NCBI GenBank assembly: GCA_029378245.1
Contig: JARKIF010000004.1
Location: 496,001-560,000, forward strand
Direction: 5' to 3'
From: Roridomyces roridus
Lineage: Eukaryota; Basidiomycota; Agaricomycetes; Agaricales; Mycenaceae
DNA: 64,000 nucleotides
Position 1 is the first letter of the stretch. Each line of letters begins with the position of its first letter. The notes under the pieces are model-generated. The model saw only the letters and a list, made by a program, of their open reading frames with translations. It was not told where the DNA came from and did no database searches. This document shows, piece after piece, positions 24,019 through 34,162 of this stretch. The translations under genes were made by a program, and so were the position numbers.

Positions 24019-24030
24019 GGTTATGGGCCC
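24019..24030 (+). promoter_or_regulatory. Primer-binding site, initiator tRNA-Met half-tRNA type
   Basis: GGTTATGGGCCC lies immediately after the 5' LTR. It is complementary to the anticodon stem-loop sequence GGGCCCATAACC of eukaryotic initiator tRNA-Met. Drosophila copia primes on such a tRNA fragment, so the same mechanism is inferred here. Confidence 0.7.
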
Positions 24031-24135
24031 CGACCCGAATCTCTAATCATACAGTTTATTAGCGACACTCTACGTTTGAATATTACTTCAACCAGCACCG
24101 ACAATCTATCAACCTAGGCAACTTCTTATTTGGAC

Positions 24136-27100
24136 ATGACTGAACAACATTCTTCTACTCGGATTGAACTCCTCAATGAGGACAACTGGATGCCATGGAA
24201 GCGTCGCATTACGGCGATACTCCGCGAGAACGAACTTGAGGGTTACGTTGATGGCTCTACGGCTTACCCGGCACCTGCCGACCCCATGAAGCCCACTGCG
24301 GACGAGTTGAAGGCTATCGCAGCATGGATCAAAGCTGGTGGAAGGGCGCAAAGCAAAATTGAACTTGCTTTGGGAAATTCCCAGATGATACATATTGCGG
24401 GAGCTTCAACTGCGGTCCAAATGTGGACGCAACTTTGCACTGTCAAAGAAGCTAGAGGTCAGCTTGGTATCATGTCATATCGACGGAGACTCTACCGGAC
24501 GATTGCCGCAGAAGGCGATGACATTTCAGCCCACATCACGGAGCTGCGCTCAATCCAGGAGCAATTGAACACCATGAGTAGCCTGGTAACGGACCAGGAG
24601 TTCCTCATTGCATTGATCACCTCACTCCCAGAATCATGGGATTCGTTCACGAGCTCGTACCTAGCTGCCAACAATGGCAAGTTGACAACCGCCGTCAGCA
24701 GCAGCAGTACACTTTCATCTTCCACTGGGCCAGCGGGCCCCGTCACCGTCACTTCACACGAACTGGTGGCCCTCATTCTTGAGGAGTATCGACGTCGGAA
24801 AGAGAAAGCCGGAGAATCTACGGGATCATCAGCACTATACGGAAGGAACAACACCCGCACATCGACGGGATCCGACAACGACAACGGCAAATGCTTCAAC
24901 TGCGGAGCTCCTGGACACATGGTCAAGGACTGTTGGAGCAAGGGCGGCGGCAAAGAAGGCCAGCGCCCAAAGGACTTTAAGGGGAAGAGGTGGAATGGAA
25001 AGAAGAAGGGAAATACGGCTAACCAAGGTGAGCAAAATGATTCTTCCGATTCTAGCCAGCATTCAGCATTTACGGCAACCATCCAACCCAACAAACCCCA
25101 TTTCGACTCACGCCTATCGCGAGATGCTTGGCTCGCAGATTCTGGCTGTACTGTCCATATCGCAAACAATCAAGATATTATCTCAGATTACACTCCGTTG
25201 GAGGGCGAGACTATCAATGGACTGGGCGACAATTCGGTGAAGGCCCATGGCCGCGGAACTGTTACACTTGAGAGCTATATCAATGGCCAGAAGGAAACAG
25301 TGACCTTGCCCAATGTATTGTACGTACCTGAAGCCACCAACAATCTGTTTTCTGTTCCCCGGGTCGACGACGCCGGAGGATCAGCCACATTTCAGCACGG
25401 CAGAGCGAAAATTCGGACCAAATCTGGGAGGCTTGTTCTACAAGGCAAGAAGAAAGGCCGGTTGTATTGGCTCGACACGCGAGCAGTCACTGTACAGAAC
25501 CATGCCAACGTGGGGGATTCTGAGACTAACCCTAACAGCTGGAGAGCATGGCACCGTCGTTACGGCCATGTATCTGATTCAACACTTCAGCTCCTCGTCA
25601 AGAATCAATCTGTCGAGGGACTCACCATTGACCCCACCACCAAGCCTGACCCGTCCGACGTTTGCGAGGCCTGTATTCAGGCCAAGATGCATCGCAAGCC
25701 GTTTCCGCATAAAGCCCTTCACCGCTCGGAGAATCGAGGGGAAGGCATCCACAGCGACCTATGGGGTCCTGCACGTACAAGGTCAACAGAAGGAAATTAT
25801 TATTATATTTCTTTCACCGATGATGCCAGCCGCAGAATGACTGTCCTGTTTTTGAAGAGCAAGGACCAGGCAAAGACCAAAGTCATGGAGCACATCGGGT
25901 GGCTCGAACGGCAGTATGGGTTGAAACCCAAGTGGATTCGTGTTGACGAGGGGACCGAGTACCTGAACGCGAAGCTCAAATCAGAGTTAGCCGCCAAAGG
26001 TATTGAAATTCACTCAACGGCACCATATTCTCAGTCCCAGAATGGAGTCTCTGAGAGACTGAATCGAACGCTCGTAGAGCTAGCGAGGGCGATGTTAACG
26101 GAAAAAGATTTACCGAAGAGTCTTTGGGAATTCGCCGTGACACATGCCGCATATATTCGCAACCGGTCAACGACCAAAGCCTTGCCTGATGGTATGACAC
26201 CACATGAGGCATTTACGAAGGAGAAGCCCAGTGTGGCTCACTTCCAGGAGTTTGGAGCACCCGTTTGGATTTTTCGGGAGGATGTCAAAACCCAATCGAA
26301 GCTAGACGACAGGGCAGATAAACATATATTTTGTGGCCATATGGACGGCCCGAACACAGTACGGTACTACGACACAAAGACTCAACGCGTCAAGATTTCT
26401 CGCAATTTCTTATTCACCGATCCCTCCATCAAATTCACCGACATTTCGGACGATGTACCATCCGAGGGGGAGAAAAATGGGAACGCAAATGGCACATCAT
26501 CTAAATCGAAGACTCAGCCACCGTCAACGCCACAGAAGGCGACGCAGAACACACCTATTGCACCATCCAATCCGCCGTCCACACCACTACCGACTCAGCC
26601 CAAGAGCGAGAGCACGCCTACACCCAAAGCGCAACCATCATCTGCGCCGTCTACTCCACATCTCACTACGGAGCATGATCCTAAACCGAATCAGCTCAAT
26701 ACAATCCCACTCCGCAGGCTTGCACGTACCACCACGGATCACAATTATCTCAAGCTGGGAAATCCAGCCGCTCGCAGAGAGCAAGCACACCACCCGACTC
26801 GCGTTGCTGAAGAAGATGACGATGAGCATGCCGCCGCGCATTTCGCATACAAGGCTGCACTCAGAGAGGTGAACGAGGGGAAACCCAACATCCCGCGCAA
26901 CATTGATGAAGCGCGAGCATTGCCCGAATGGCCGAAATGGCGCGAGGCGATCGACGCCGAATTGGCGACCCTGACAACGATGGGCACCTGGGAACTCGAG
27001 GAGTGTCCCTCCGAACGAAAGCCTGTCGGATGTCGCTGGGTATTCGACCTAAAGACAGGTCAGCAGGGGGAGATTGTCCGTTATAAAGCGAGACTTGTGG

Positions 27101-28467
27101 CAAAAGGCTACTCACAAATCCCCGGAGTCGATTATTTCGACACATTTTCACCAGTTGTACGCCTTGAATCCCTCAGAGCACTGTTAGCCATTGCAGCAGT
27201 CAAAGACCTCGAAATGAGGCAGTTAGACGTGAAGGGAGCGTATCTAAACGGCGACTTACAGGAGGAAGTGTTCATGGAACAACCTCCAGGTTTCGACGAC
27301 GGAACGGGACGCAAGTGTCGTCTCAGGAAGACCCTATACGGACTGAAGCAGTCAGGACGAGAGTGGAACCGCAAATTGCATTCCATACTCACCAAATTGG
27401 GATTCCACCGACTTGAAATCGACCACGGCGTATATCTGCGCCAAATCGGTGATCAGTACACGATTATCACAGTGTGGGTCGACGACCTACTGCTTTTCAC
27501 CAACAGCACCATCATGCTGTCAGCCACCGAGGTCGCCTTGAAGAAGGAAGTCGAGATTAACGACCTTGGAGAACCCCAGAAGATCATCGGCATTGAGATC
27601 TACCGAGACCGCACCGCGAAGACCATCCAAATCTCGCAGGAGCACTATATTGACGGAGTCTTGGACCGCTACGGGTACGAACAGATGTCGCCCGTCACCA
27701 CACCAATGGACCCGAATGTCGTCTTGGAGAAGAATCCAGCCGAGGGGAAGACCGCCGACGAACGAGGCCATAGCTTTGCCGAGTACGTAGGCTCGCTAAT
27801 CTGGCTCGCCACCGTGAGCCGTCCAGATATTGGATATGCCGTTGCGAGGCTTGGAGCGTATACAAGCAACCCGAGCTCGACACATTGGACGGCGATGAAG
27901 AGAGTGTTTCGGTACCTGAAAGGGACGCGTCATCGACGGATCACCTTCGGAGGTCCGGAATATCGGTCCGATTCCGACTCTATTTTCAACCACTACGGCG
28001 CTTACAGCGACGCCGATTTCGCATCCAACCCGGACGACAGCAAGTCAGTCTCAGGGTATGTTTATTTATTAGCAGGAGGCCCTATAGCCTGGCACTCGAA
28101 GAAGCAACCCACTGTTGCTCTCAGCACAGCCGAAGCTGAATATTCAGCTCTTACGGCCGCGACACGACACGCGATATGGCTTCGATACTTATTTGAAGCA
28201 CTCCCATTCAATTTTGCTCGTGAATATTCGACATTGATTTATTCGGACAATCAATCCGCCATTGCCATTGCTCGCGATCCTCAACACCACGCAAGATCAA
28301 AACATTTCAGGATCGAGAACCATTTCATCCGTGAATGCATTGAACACGGTGACATCGACATCGAATATTGTCCCACCGACAATATGGTTGCAGACATTTT
28401 CACGAAGGCTTTGTCCCGCATGAAGCATGAACAATTTTGCTTGAACATGGGACTGCTGCCGACTTGA
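24136..28467 (+). CDS. Ty1/copia Gag-Pol polyprotein (1443 aa)
   Basis: One uninterrupted ORF in copia order. Gag (UBN2-like) lies at the N-terminus, with a CCHC zinc knuckle at about residues 253-267 (CFNCGAPGHMVKDC). The protease has DSG at 335-337. The integrase HHCC zinc module starts about H473 and includes C510; its catalytic D541, D604 and E640 show DD35E spacing. The reverse transcriptase has a WVDD box at 1114-1117. RNase H starts near D1292 (SDADFAS) and contains ALSTAEAEY. All catalytic residues I looked for are present. The ATG at 24136 is the first in frame after the primer-binding site. No frameshift separates gag and pol. Confidence 0.95.
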   Translation: MTEQHSSTRIELLNEDNWMPWKRRITAILRENELEGYVDGSTAYPAPADPMKPTADELKAIAAWIKAGGRAQSKIELALGNSQMIHIAGASTAVQMWTQLCTVKEARGQLGIMSYRRRLYRTIAAEGDDISAHITELRSIQEQLNTMSSLVTDQEFLIALITSLPESWDSFTSSYLAANNGKLTTAVSSSSTLSSSTGPAGPVTVTSHELVALILEEYRRRKEKAGESTGSSALYGRNNTRTSTGSDNDNGKCFNCGAPGHMVKDCWSKGGGKEGQRPKDFKGKRWNGKKKGNTANQGEQNDSSDSSQHSAFTATIQPNKPHFDSRLSRDAWLADSGCTVHIANNQDIISDYTPLEGETINGLGDNSVKAHGRGTVTLESYINGQKETVTLPNVLYVPEATNNLFSVPRVDDAGGSATFQHGRAKIRTKSGRLVLQGKKKGRLYWLDTRAVTVQNHANVGDSETNPNSWRAWHRRYGHVSDSTLQLLVKNQSVEGLTIDPTTKPDPSDVCEACIQAKMHRKPFPHKALHRSENRGEGIHSDLWGPARTRSTEGNYYYISFTDDASRRMTVLFLKSKDQAKTKVMEHIGWLERQYGLKPKWIRVDEGTEYLNAKLKSELAAKGIEIHSTAPYSQSQNGVSERLNRTLVELARAMLTEKDLPKSLWEFAVTHAAYIRNRSTTKALPDGMTPHEAFTKEKPSVAHFQEFGAPVWIFREDVKTQSKLDDRADKHIFCGHMDGPNTVRYYDTKTQRVKISRNFLFTDPSIKFTDISDDVPSEGEKNGNANGTSSKSKTQPPSTPQKATQNTPIAPSNPPSTPLPTQPKSESTPTPKAQPSSAPSTPHLTTEHDPKPNQLNTIPLRRLARTTTDHNYLKLGNPAARREQAHHPTRVAEEDDDEHAAAHFAYKAALREVNEGKPNIPRNIDEARALPEWPKWREAIDAELATLTTMGTWELEECPSERKPVGCRWVFDLKTGQQGEIVRYKARLVAKGYSQIPGVDYFDTFSPVVRLESLRALLAIAAVKDLEMRQLDVKGAYLNGDLQEEVFMEQPPGFDDGTGRKCRLRKTLYGLKQSGREWNRKLHSILTKLGFHRLEIDHGVYLRQIGDQYTIITVWVDDLLLFTNSTIMLSATEVALKKEVEINDLGEPQKIIGIEIYRDRTAKTIQISQEHYIDGVLDRYGYEQMSPVTTPMDPNVVLEKNPAEGKTADERGHSFAEYVGSLIWLATVSRPDIGYAVARLGAYTSNPSSTHWTAMKRVFRYLKGTRHRRITFGGPEYRSDSDSIFNHYGAYSDADFASNPDDSKSVSGYVYLLAGGPIAWHSKKQPTVALSTAEAEYSALTAATRHAIWLRYLFEALPFNFAREYSTLIYSDNQSAIAIARDPQHHARSKHFRIENHFIRECIEHGDIDIEYCPTDNMVADIFTKALSRMKHEQFCLNMGLLPT

Positions 28468-28474
28468 GGGGGAG

Positions 28475-28728
28475 TGTTGGAGTAGGATGAACCTCGGGCA
28501 TACGTCGGCCCCGTAGCCTTGGTATTACTCAGGCAAGCCGCCAGCCTTACTAATTTCTGACTCAGACTTGACTTACTGTGACTCAGGAGGCTGTTCGTCC
28601 ACAGGTATATAAACCCATGTATTATGCACTATGAATTATCTACATTCTATTGAACCCAACCAACTACTGTGTGATTAGTGAGACGCTTACCCATCTCGAT
28701 TCATCTTCCAAAGTAAACTGCGCCAAGA
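28475..28728 (+). repeat. Copia 3' LTR
   Basis: Preceded by the purine tract GAGGGGGAG (28466-28474). One mismatch to the 5' LTR. Confidence 0.95.
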
Positions 28729-28930
28729 AGTAACCTCGAACGTGCTTTGTTTATTGTCGAACGAACCCATTCAAACGTCAGAGGTTGTTGCGCAAGATTT
28801 CTGCGCGGGATTCCCGTTTCCAGGAACCGTTTCAACTCTCCGTATAAGATCCTGCTCCAAGGAACCCGATTCAATTGTCGCAAGATCAATGACAGGTGGC
28901 TGTACCGGATTCGGAGTCGGCGATCAATTC

Positions 28931-30225
28931 CCGCTATGAATATAGTGGGTTTTTGTGGTACAGTGACCCTAAAAAACACTACTTTCGAAAATTGGCGGGG
29001 TGATGCATTTTCTTATGTCAGCTTACTACCATCTGATTGATCCACTGATTCATTTGACTCCTTTCGATCGAGGTTGCCACCCTCTCCAAACCCTCTTTTC
29101 CCTCTCTCCTACATATTCGCTCCTGCCTATTTATCCAGTTCTCTCCTTACTCTTCCGAATGCTACTTCTTCCTGGTGTCTTCCGTTGGGTTTGTCACGTC
29201 CCAATTCCATCGCTTCCAGATTCTTCCCTGGAGTTCCGTGGACTGTCCGACTGTCAAGGCAGGGCTGTTTCATGCCGGGCCGACTTGACGACTTGGCTGT
29301 TCTTTGCTGCTGCTGCAAGGGGCTACGTGCTGCGTCCACACACCTCGATATGAACATCCCCAACGTGGGTGACATTCACGGCGCCGCCTCCAGCCTGAGG
29401 TCCCGCCGCGCTGTTTGCGGGCCTCTGCATCATTGCTCTCAAGGTATACAAGTTCAACGCCCATAAAACATAAAACCAAGAAAGACCTTCTGCTAGAAAC
29501 CTGCGCTTCAGACACCGACCAGCCTCCGCCGTCCGGCAACTCCAGATCCTCGCGTTCCCTGTCCGAGCCCCGCTGAGAGGACCTGGAGCATGAACATAAT
29601 GTCCATATCCCCCATCAAGGGTTTGCCACTTTGTCTCCTGGTCGGAGGTCCGGAGCGCAATCGGCGAGGTTGGCGAAAAGCCGCAACACCAAAATAGTGA
29701 GGTACTCGCGCAAGGACACATGGTAAGCTGAATTCCGCATTGGGAATGCTAACGAAATCAACGGATAAGTTACGGACGCGATTCAGATGAAGAACTGTGT
29801 TGCAGCTGCAAGGAGGCACTGATTCGGTCCGGGGAAGACCATGATGACGGCGCTTTGGGACTATGCAGAGGCATCTTCGCAGCCAGGGCGTTCGCAAGAT
29901 CTGTTGGACAAGTCTGCCAAAAGCTCTCGCCATTGCACTATTTGCCACACATAGCTCCTGAGTGGAGCGAAGCAGGAGGCCTAATGCGAACTGGTCGGCG
30001 CGTGCGCGTCGAGCAGTGAAGCTTTAGGCCGACCCCAGTCATATATACATAATAAGTAAATCTCGATGCTCTTGTCGTAGTACCTTTGGTTCTATTTTTC
30101 ACGCCGCTCGGAATACCAATAGTGGGGAAAAAAAAATCAAGCTACAGTAAGTATCTAAAGTAAGTAGCCGCGAGACCTGCCAATGTGACATAGCGGGCAC
30201 TGCCGCGAAGCGGGCTACACAAATC
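28931..30225. mobile_element. Unclassified 1.3-kb insertion with 4-bp target duplication
   Basis: The left arm reads straight through this site. Here ATTC (28927-28930 and 30226-30229) flanks 1295 bp of extra DNA. CCCGCTATG near the left end recurs inverted at 30189-30197, and a CCGC/GCGG hairpin lies between that and the right end. No credible ORF was found. It may be a non-autonomous DNA element; the class is unknown. Confidence 0.6.
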
Positions 30226-30412
30226 ATTCGTGGAGCGGATTCAATTCGATCCTGCACTCCAGTCCCTGGCCTGAGCTCCATGGCTGCTCCTATTAGGAGA
30301 GAAAGTACCTCGTGAGGATGGGACTGAGAAGAGGTCTTCAAGCGAACAGCGGGCTGGAGTGCTGTTCTTCTACTTCGTCGGGAGTCTAGGTGGATATTTA
30401 GGCTCAGCGACA

Positions 30413-30604
30413 CATCTGGAAACGCTGTTTGCCCACATAGACGCATGGCGGCTGCCATAGATCCGACATCACAAAATAGACCGTGATAGATCCATACACT
30501 CTTTATAGAGCCCTATAGACACGCGCTCTCTTGATAGGGCCAAGCGTCTCTCACAGTTTCCCTGTGCTACTGGTGTCTATGATAGGGCTCTTCATCTATA
30601 TTCT
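30413..30604. repeat. Diverged left end of the CATCTG repeat family
   Basis: Begins CATCTGGAAACGCTGTTTGC, then CCACATAGAC, resembling the start of the 846-bp repeat at 42669. It contains many TCTAT/ATAGA steps like that repeat. It borders the outer end of the palindrome's right arm and is cut by the TIR element that follows. Confidence 0.5.
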
Positions 30605-30606
30605 TA

Positions 30607-31820
30607 CAGCTCTTTGCGGAACATAGGGCGCGGCTCGATTTTTGTCAAAATTGTTCTGATTTCGATCACTTTCAGTAAATGCCCTGTTGTGAGCTCATTT
30701 CTGGTCTGATTGCCTTCGGACATGAACCAAATGATTCGGACGGGTCTTATACAGTGCATAGGGTACTCGGACCAATTGTTTTAATGTACACCTCGCCTGC
30801 AAGACCCAAACAATCAATTTCGACTATTTACACACCAGTGGAGGAATGGAACTTTCTGGGGTCCCCATATTCAACTGAGGTACTATAGTAGGTTAGATAC
30901 AGTGCGCCAAAGTCTTATTTTGCTTCCAGATGGATGATGAGAAAGCGGGTGTGTCGAAGTCTGCAGCCATCCCTGTTAGCTTCATCTCAGCTCATGGCGG
31001 GCCACACTTTTCAAACCGCGCATGTGGCGCCGTGTGGAAACATCCCAGTCAGCTACCCCACCACATCCGAGGTCAATCTGCACCCTGGGCATCGAGCAGA
31101 ACGGTGCCCGACGCCGTCAGTCGCAGTTTACGTAATATGCCTGTCAAACTTGGATCTTTCTGACTGATTAAGGTGTCCTGAGCCCAATTCTTCTCGGATT
31201 ACGTTTGGATATGAACCAATCGATTCCCATGGTGGTTTTACAGCTCTTAGGGCACTCAGATGAGCTGTTCCTGTCATTTACGAGGCCACGGCACGAGGGG
31301 GCATGAATTTCAACCATCTACACTGCAAGTAACTACTGGGGGACTCCTATGTCTCAAGACGCTGTCAAATCACTCTCCCTGGTATCTCGGAGTGTGTGAG
31401 GGTCCTCATTTAGTGTGATATCAACCCAGAGGGACATGGCCTGTGGAGAAACAGGGGGCATCATTCACAGGTGTATTTCGTCCCACAGACGGTCACCGTT
31501 GTCAAAATGAGCCTCTGGCGCACTGTAATAATACTCCCTCCAGTTGTTCCGCGCTCTCCGATACTATGATCTACTGACAATGCCATCCAGAGTGCACAAC
31601 AGTGAAAAAACACTGTTTGATGTGATTCGGTCCAATGACAGCATCATTTAATTAATTTGCATGTCCTGTGCACTGTAAAAAAATTGTAAGAATCGTTTGG
31701 TCCATGTTTGAAGACAATCGGACGAGATTTGAACTCAGAACAGCGCAAATACTGCAAGTGATCGAAATCTCACAAAATTTGACAAAAATCGAGCCGCGCC
31801 CTATGTTCCGCAAAGAGCTG
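30607..31820. mobile_element. TA-flanked TIR element, 1.2 kb (Tc1/mariner-like, non-autonomous)
   Basis: CAGCTCTTTGCGGAACATAG at the left and its complement at the right; similarity extends inward for about 200 bp. TA dinucleotides at 30605-30606 and 31821-31822 fit TA target duplication. No transposase frame. Confidence 0.7.
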
Positions 31821-31885
31821 TAATTTGACTTAGCAAAAATTTCACAATCTGCTGCTTGGAGGCGTTGGTCCGTGCACGGAACATT

Positions 31886-32731
31886 GTTGATGTGGCTGGC
31901 AGTGATGACACGTCACGCAATGCACCTTCTTTCCTTCCCTCATGTCGTCCAGCCCTTGGCCCGCGAATCTCGACCCGTCCTCAAGGCCTCAAGGCTGCGC
32001 CGTCCTCAAGAGAAACACCCTACTCTCCGAGTCCATTGCCCCTCTCAACGATGCTGCCTGGCGGCTCGCCTCAGCTCTCAGTCGCAGCCTACATACACGG
32101 AAGATTCGGACTTGGAAGTTGGGACCTACCTGGCACTCGCTGGTCTCTGCCGGTCTTGCCTGAATTTGCTTCGCGGCTGTGCCCCTCAAGGTTCCCGCGC
32201 TTACCTCACGGATTCCGCTCCATCCTCGGGACTCTACCATCTTGACTGCGTTGTTACTACGAAGATTTTGAAGAACAAGTTGCTTGTACTGTATGATACT
32301 CTCTGTCCGCTGGTGGCTCCATCTCGCTTGTCAGCACAGTTTCACACGAGTTATAACGACGGACCTCATGGCGTGCAAGGCGCTGTTTGTGTTGGCGCGC
32401 GCCAGCGTCCGGGGTATAATTCGTACCTATTCGTATTCAGTAGCATTTCCGCTAGCAATGCAATTCATTCATTTCCATTCCCACTGTCAAATCATTTGTG
32501 ATTCCTATCCACGGACGCGAGCGCCGAGGCCCGTCTGAATGCGGTTCTTCTCGCGTAGGACGCTGTCTATCAGAGAACATGCGGTCTATATAGATCTACA
32601 TAGGTCTATGGCTCTACTGCTCTACCGTGCAAACAATCTATTGGTGTCTATCATAGAGGGGACATGGCTTTCAGCCTACTGCACTATGGAGCTCTATATA
32701 GGTCTATGTAGGCAAGTGTGTTTTGCAGATG
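31886..32731 (-). repeat. 846-bp repeat, copy 1
   Basis: Same length as, and by frame-by-frame reading identical to, 42669-43514 in the opposite orientation. In the orientation of copy 2 it starts CATCTGCAAAAC and ends CATCAAC. No TIRs or convincing target duplication. Open frames within it have no recognisable protein. Confidence 0.85.
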
Positions 32732-32736
32732 TCCGC

Positions 32737-34159
32737 TGACGAATGTGCTCTAAACCCAAGGGAGAAACCCAACACCACTGTATCGTATACGGTGGTACAC
32801 AGGAATAAGCAAGTAGCTTATTTAGATAACCAACACAGACACGAGCTCGTAGCGAGTGTATTCAATCGAGTGTTCAGACGAGTAAAAGTCCCAATACAGG
32901 TCCTTATACAGGTAGTAGGTTGTGGAGGGAGAAAGTAATAAGTTTATTCCGAAGGAAAGTGGTATTTCCAAGGGACGGGTATTAGGTTCAGTCGAGACTG
33001 GAACAAGCAACCCTTTTGGTAGATTGTATAGCTTCTCAGCTGTAGTTGATAAGATTGATGTAGTAGGTGGGTTGGTGGTCAAACACCGATCGTATTCCTT
33101 ATTCCGAAACTTCGCAACTCGATTCTACTCTTCTTCCCGACTGGTACTGAGATTCCCTAGCCAAATACGACGCTGTTCCAACGACTTGACTTGACTGATT
33201 GCTTAATAGATTCTTGATTGAGGCGAGTACGACGATTTGGTTTCAACGATGACGACGATTCCGATTCAAAATAATATGATTCCAACTAGTACAAACTTTA
33301 AGAAGCCACTATCCAACACAGTGCACCTCGAAAGCCCAAGCACAACCCTTTAGAGACGCTAATGCGTACAACAGACGGGGGTGATTGTTCGGGCTCCAAG
33401 GGAACACTCTACCTAGTTATATACAAGTCCGGCAATCTAATAAATAATACAGGAATGCGATCCTCGCAACGCAATTAGGGTATCCTTGCTATTTCATTGG
33501 TCTACAGGTTGGATGGCGCCATCCTCGCACCATCCCAAGCTCAGTCAGCCGTCGATCCATCATGTTTCAGTTTGGTAAGGCTGATGCCGAGGGTCGGAAG
33601 TCGAGTTCCATTATTCCCATCTTTCCTACTCTGTGCTATCGTTCCAGGACCGGATAGTACTGGTCCGTAGCTTTAATTCGATACCCACATCTTGGGTATC
33701 CCGTCGTTAAAGACACCATTCCGAAGCTCGCAAGTAGTGATTCCAGAGTGCTCCCGTGTTCCGATATCACGGACCAGGCACACGATCTTCCGGCGCCATC
33801 ATTCCGGTTGGTAATGACTCCAGCTGAGGCCTCGATCGTGATCAATGACTCAACCGTCCGCTTATTCCCAATTGCTGCTAATTCCCTTGTAACCATCGGA
33901 TTGAACCAGAGCTCAACGACTTGGTTATAAGATATTCCCATTGGTAAGAGGACTAGCACGAACTCCTACGTGTTTCGGAGTGGGTCCGTCAGTCATCTTA
34001 GGGTTCCCCTTCGACCCGTACAGTACACCATGCATCGTAATCCTACTAGCTGCTTCTGGGCTCAGCACTAGCGCTCTCGTGAGATGATACTACTGTTGGT
34101 TATAAGAGAAATCGCGAAATTTCACGTATTCCTAGCGTGTTCATATTGCAGGCGTATCA
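32737..34159. mobile_element. LTR-like element, copy 1 (1.42 kb, solo-LTR-like)
   Basis: Starts TGACGAATGTGCTCTAAACC and ends TATCA (TG...CA termini). CCGC is duplicated at 32733-32736 and 34160-34163. A TATA-like TTATATAC lies near 33418. Sequence blocks near both ends and in the middle match copy 2 at 36248-38004. No coding capacity, so a solo LTR or a non-autonomous LTR element is likely. Confidence 0.65.
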
Positions 34160-34162
34160 CCG

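Larger units (their letters stand above)
23765..28728 (+). mobile_element. Complete Ty1/copia LTR retrotransposon
   Basis: Two 254-bp LTRs differ at one position (G at 23983, A at 28693). They flank a single intact ORF, a primer-binding site and a polypurine tract. AGTAA is duplicated at 23760-23764 and 28729-28733. The left arm keeps the unoccupied site (RC of the region around 3785), proving the 5-bp duplication. Near-identical LTRs and an undamaged ORF indicate recent insertion and possible activity. Confidence 0.97.
19018..30408. repeat. Right arm of the large interrupted inverted repeat
   Basis: Reverse-complement match of 3406-9827. It is lengthened by a copia element (23765-28728) and a 1.3-kb insertion (28931-30225), both missing from the left arm. 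The left arm's Ty3 fragment and 59-bp insert are missing here. The outer end (30408) abuts a diverged copy of the CATCTG repeat. Confidence 0.92.

Noticed and set aside
29508..29948. 146-codon minus-strand ORF in the 1.3-kb insertion
   Set aside because: Arg/Pro-rich composition typical of chance frames; no domain.
28931..30225. Helitron identity for the 1.3-kb insertion, based on the GC hairpin
   Set aside because: No CTRR-T end and no clean A/T insertion point; a 4-bp duplication argues against it.
30413..32731. TCTAT-rich tracts as a CRISPR-like or tandem satellite array
   Set aside because: Spacing is irregular with no constant repeat-spacer unit, and the host is a eukaryote.
32723..33194. 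Short ORFs in the LTR-like element
   Set aside because: They overlap repeat termini and lack any domain, so they are not genes.
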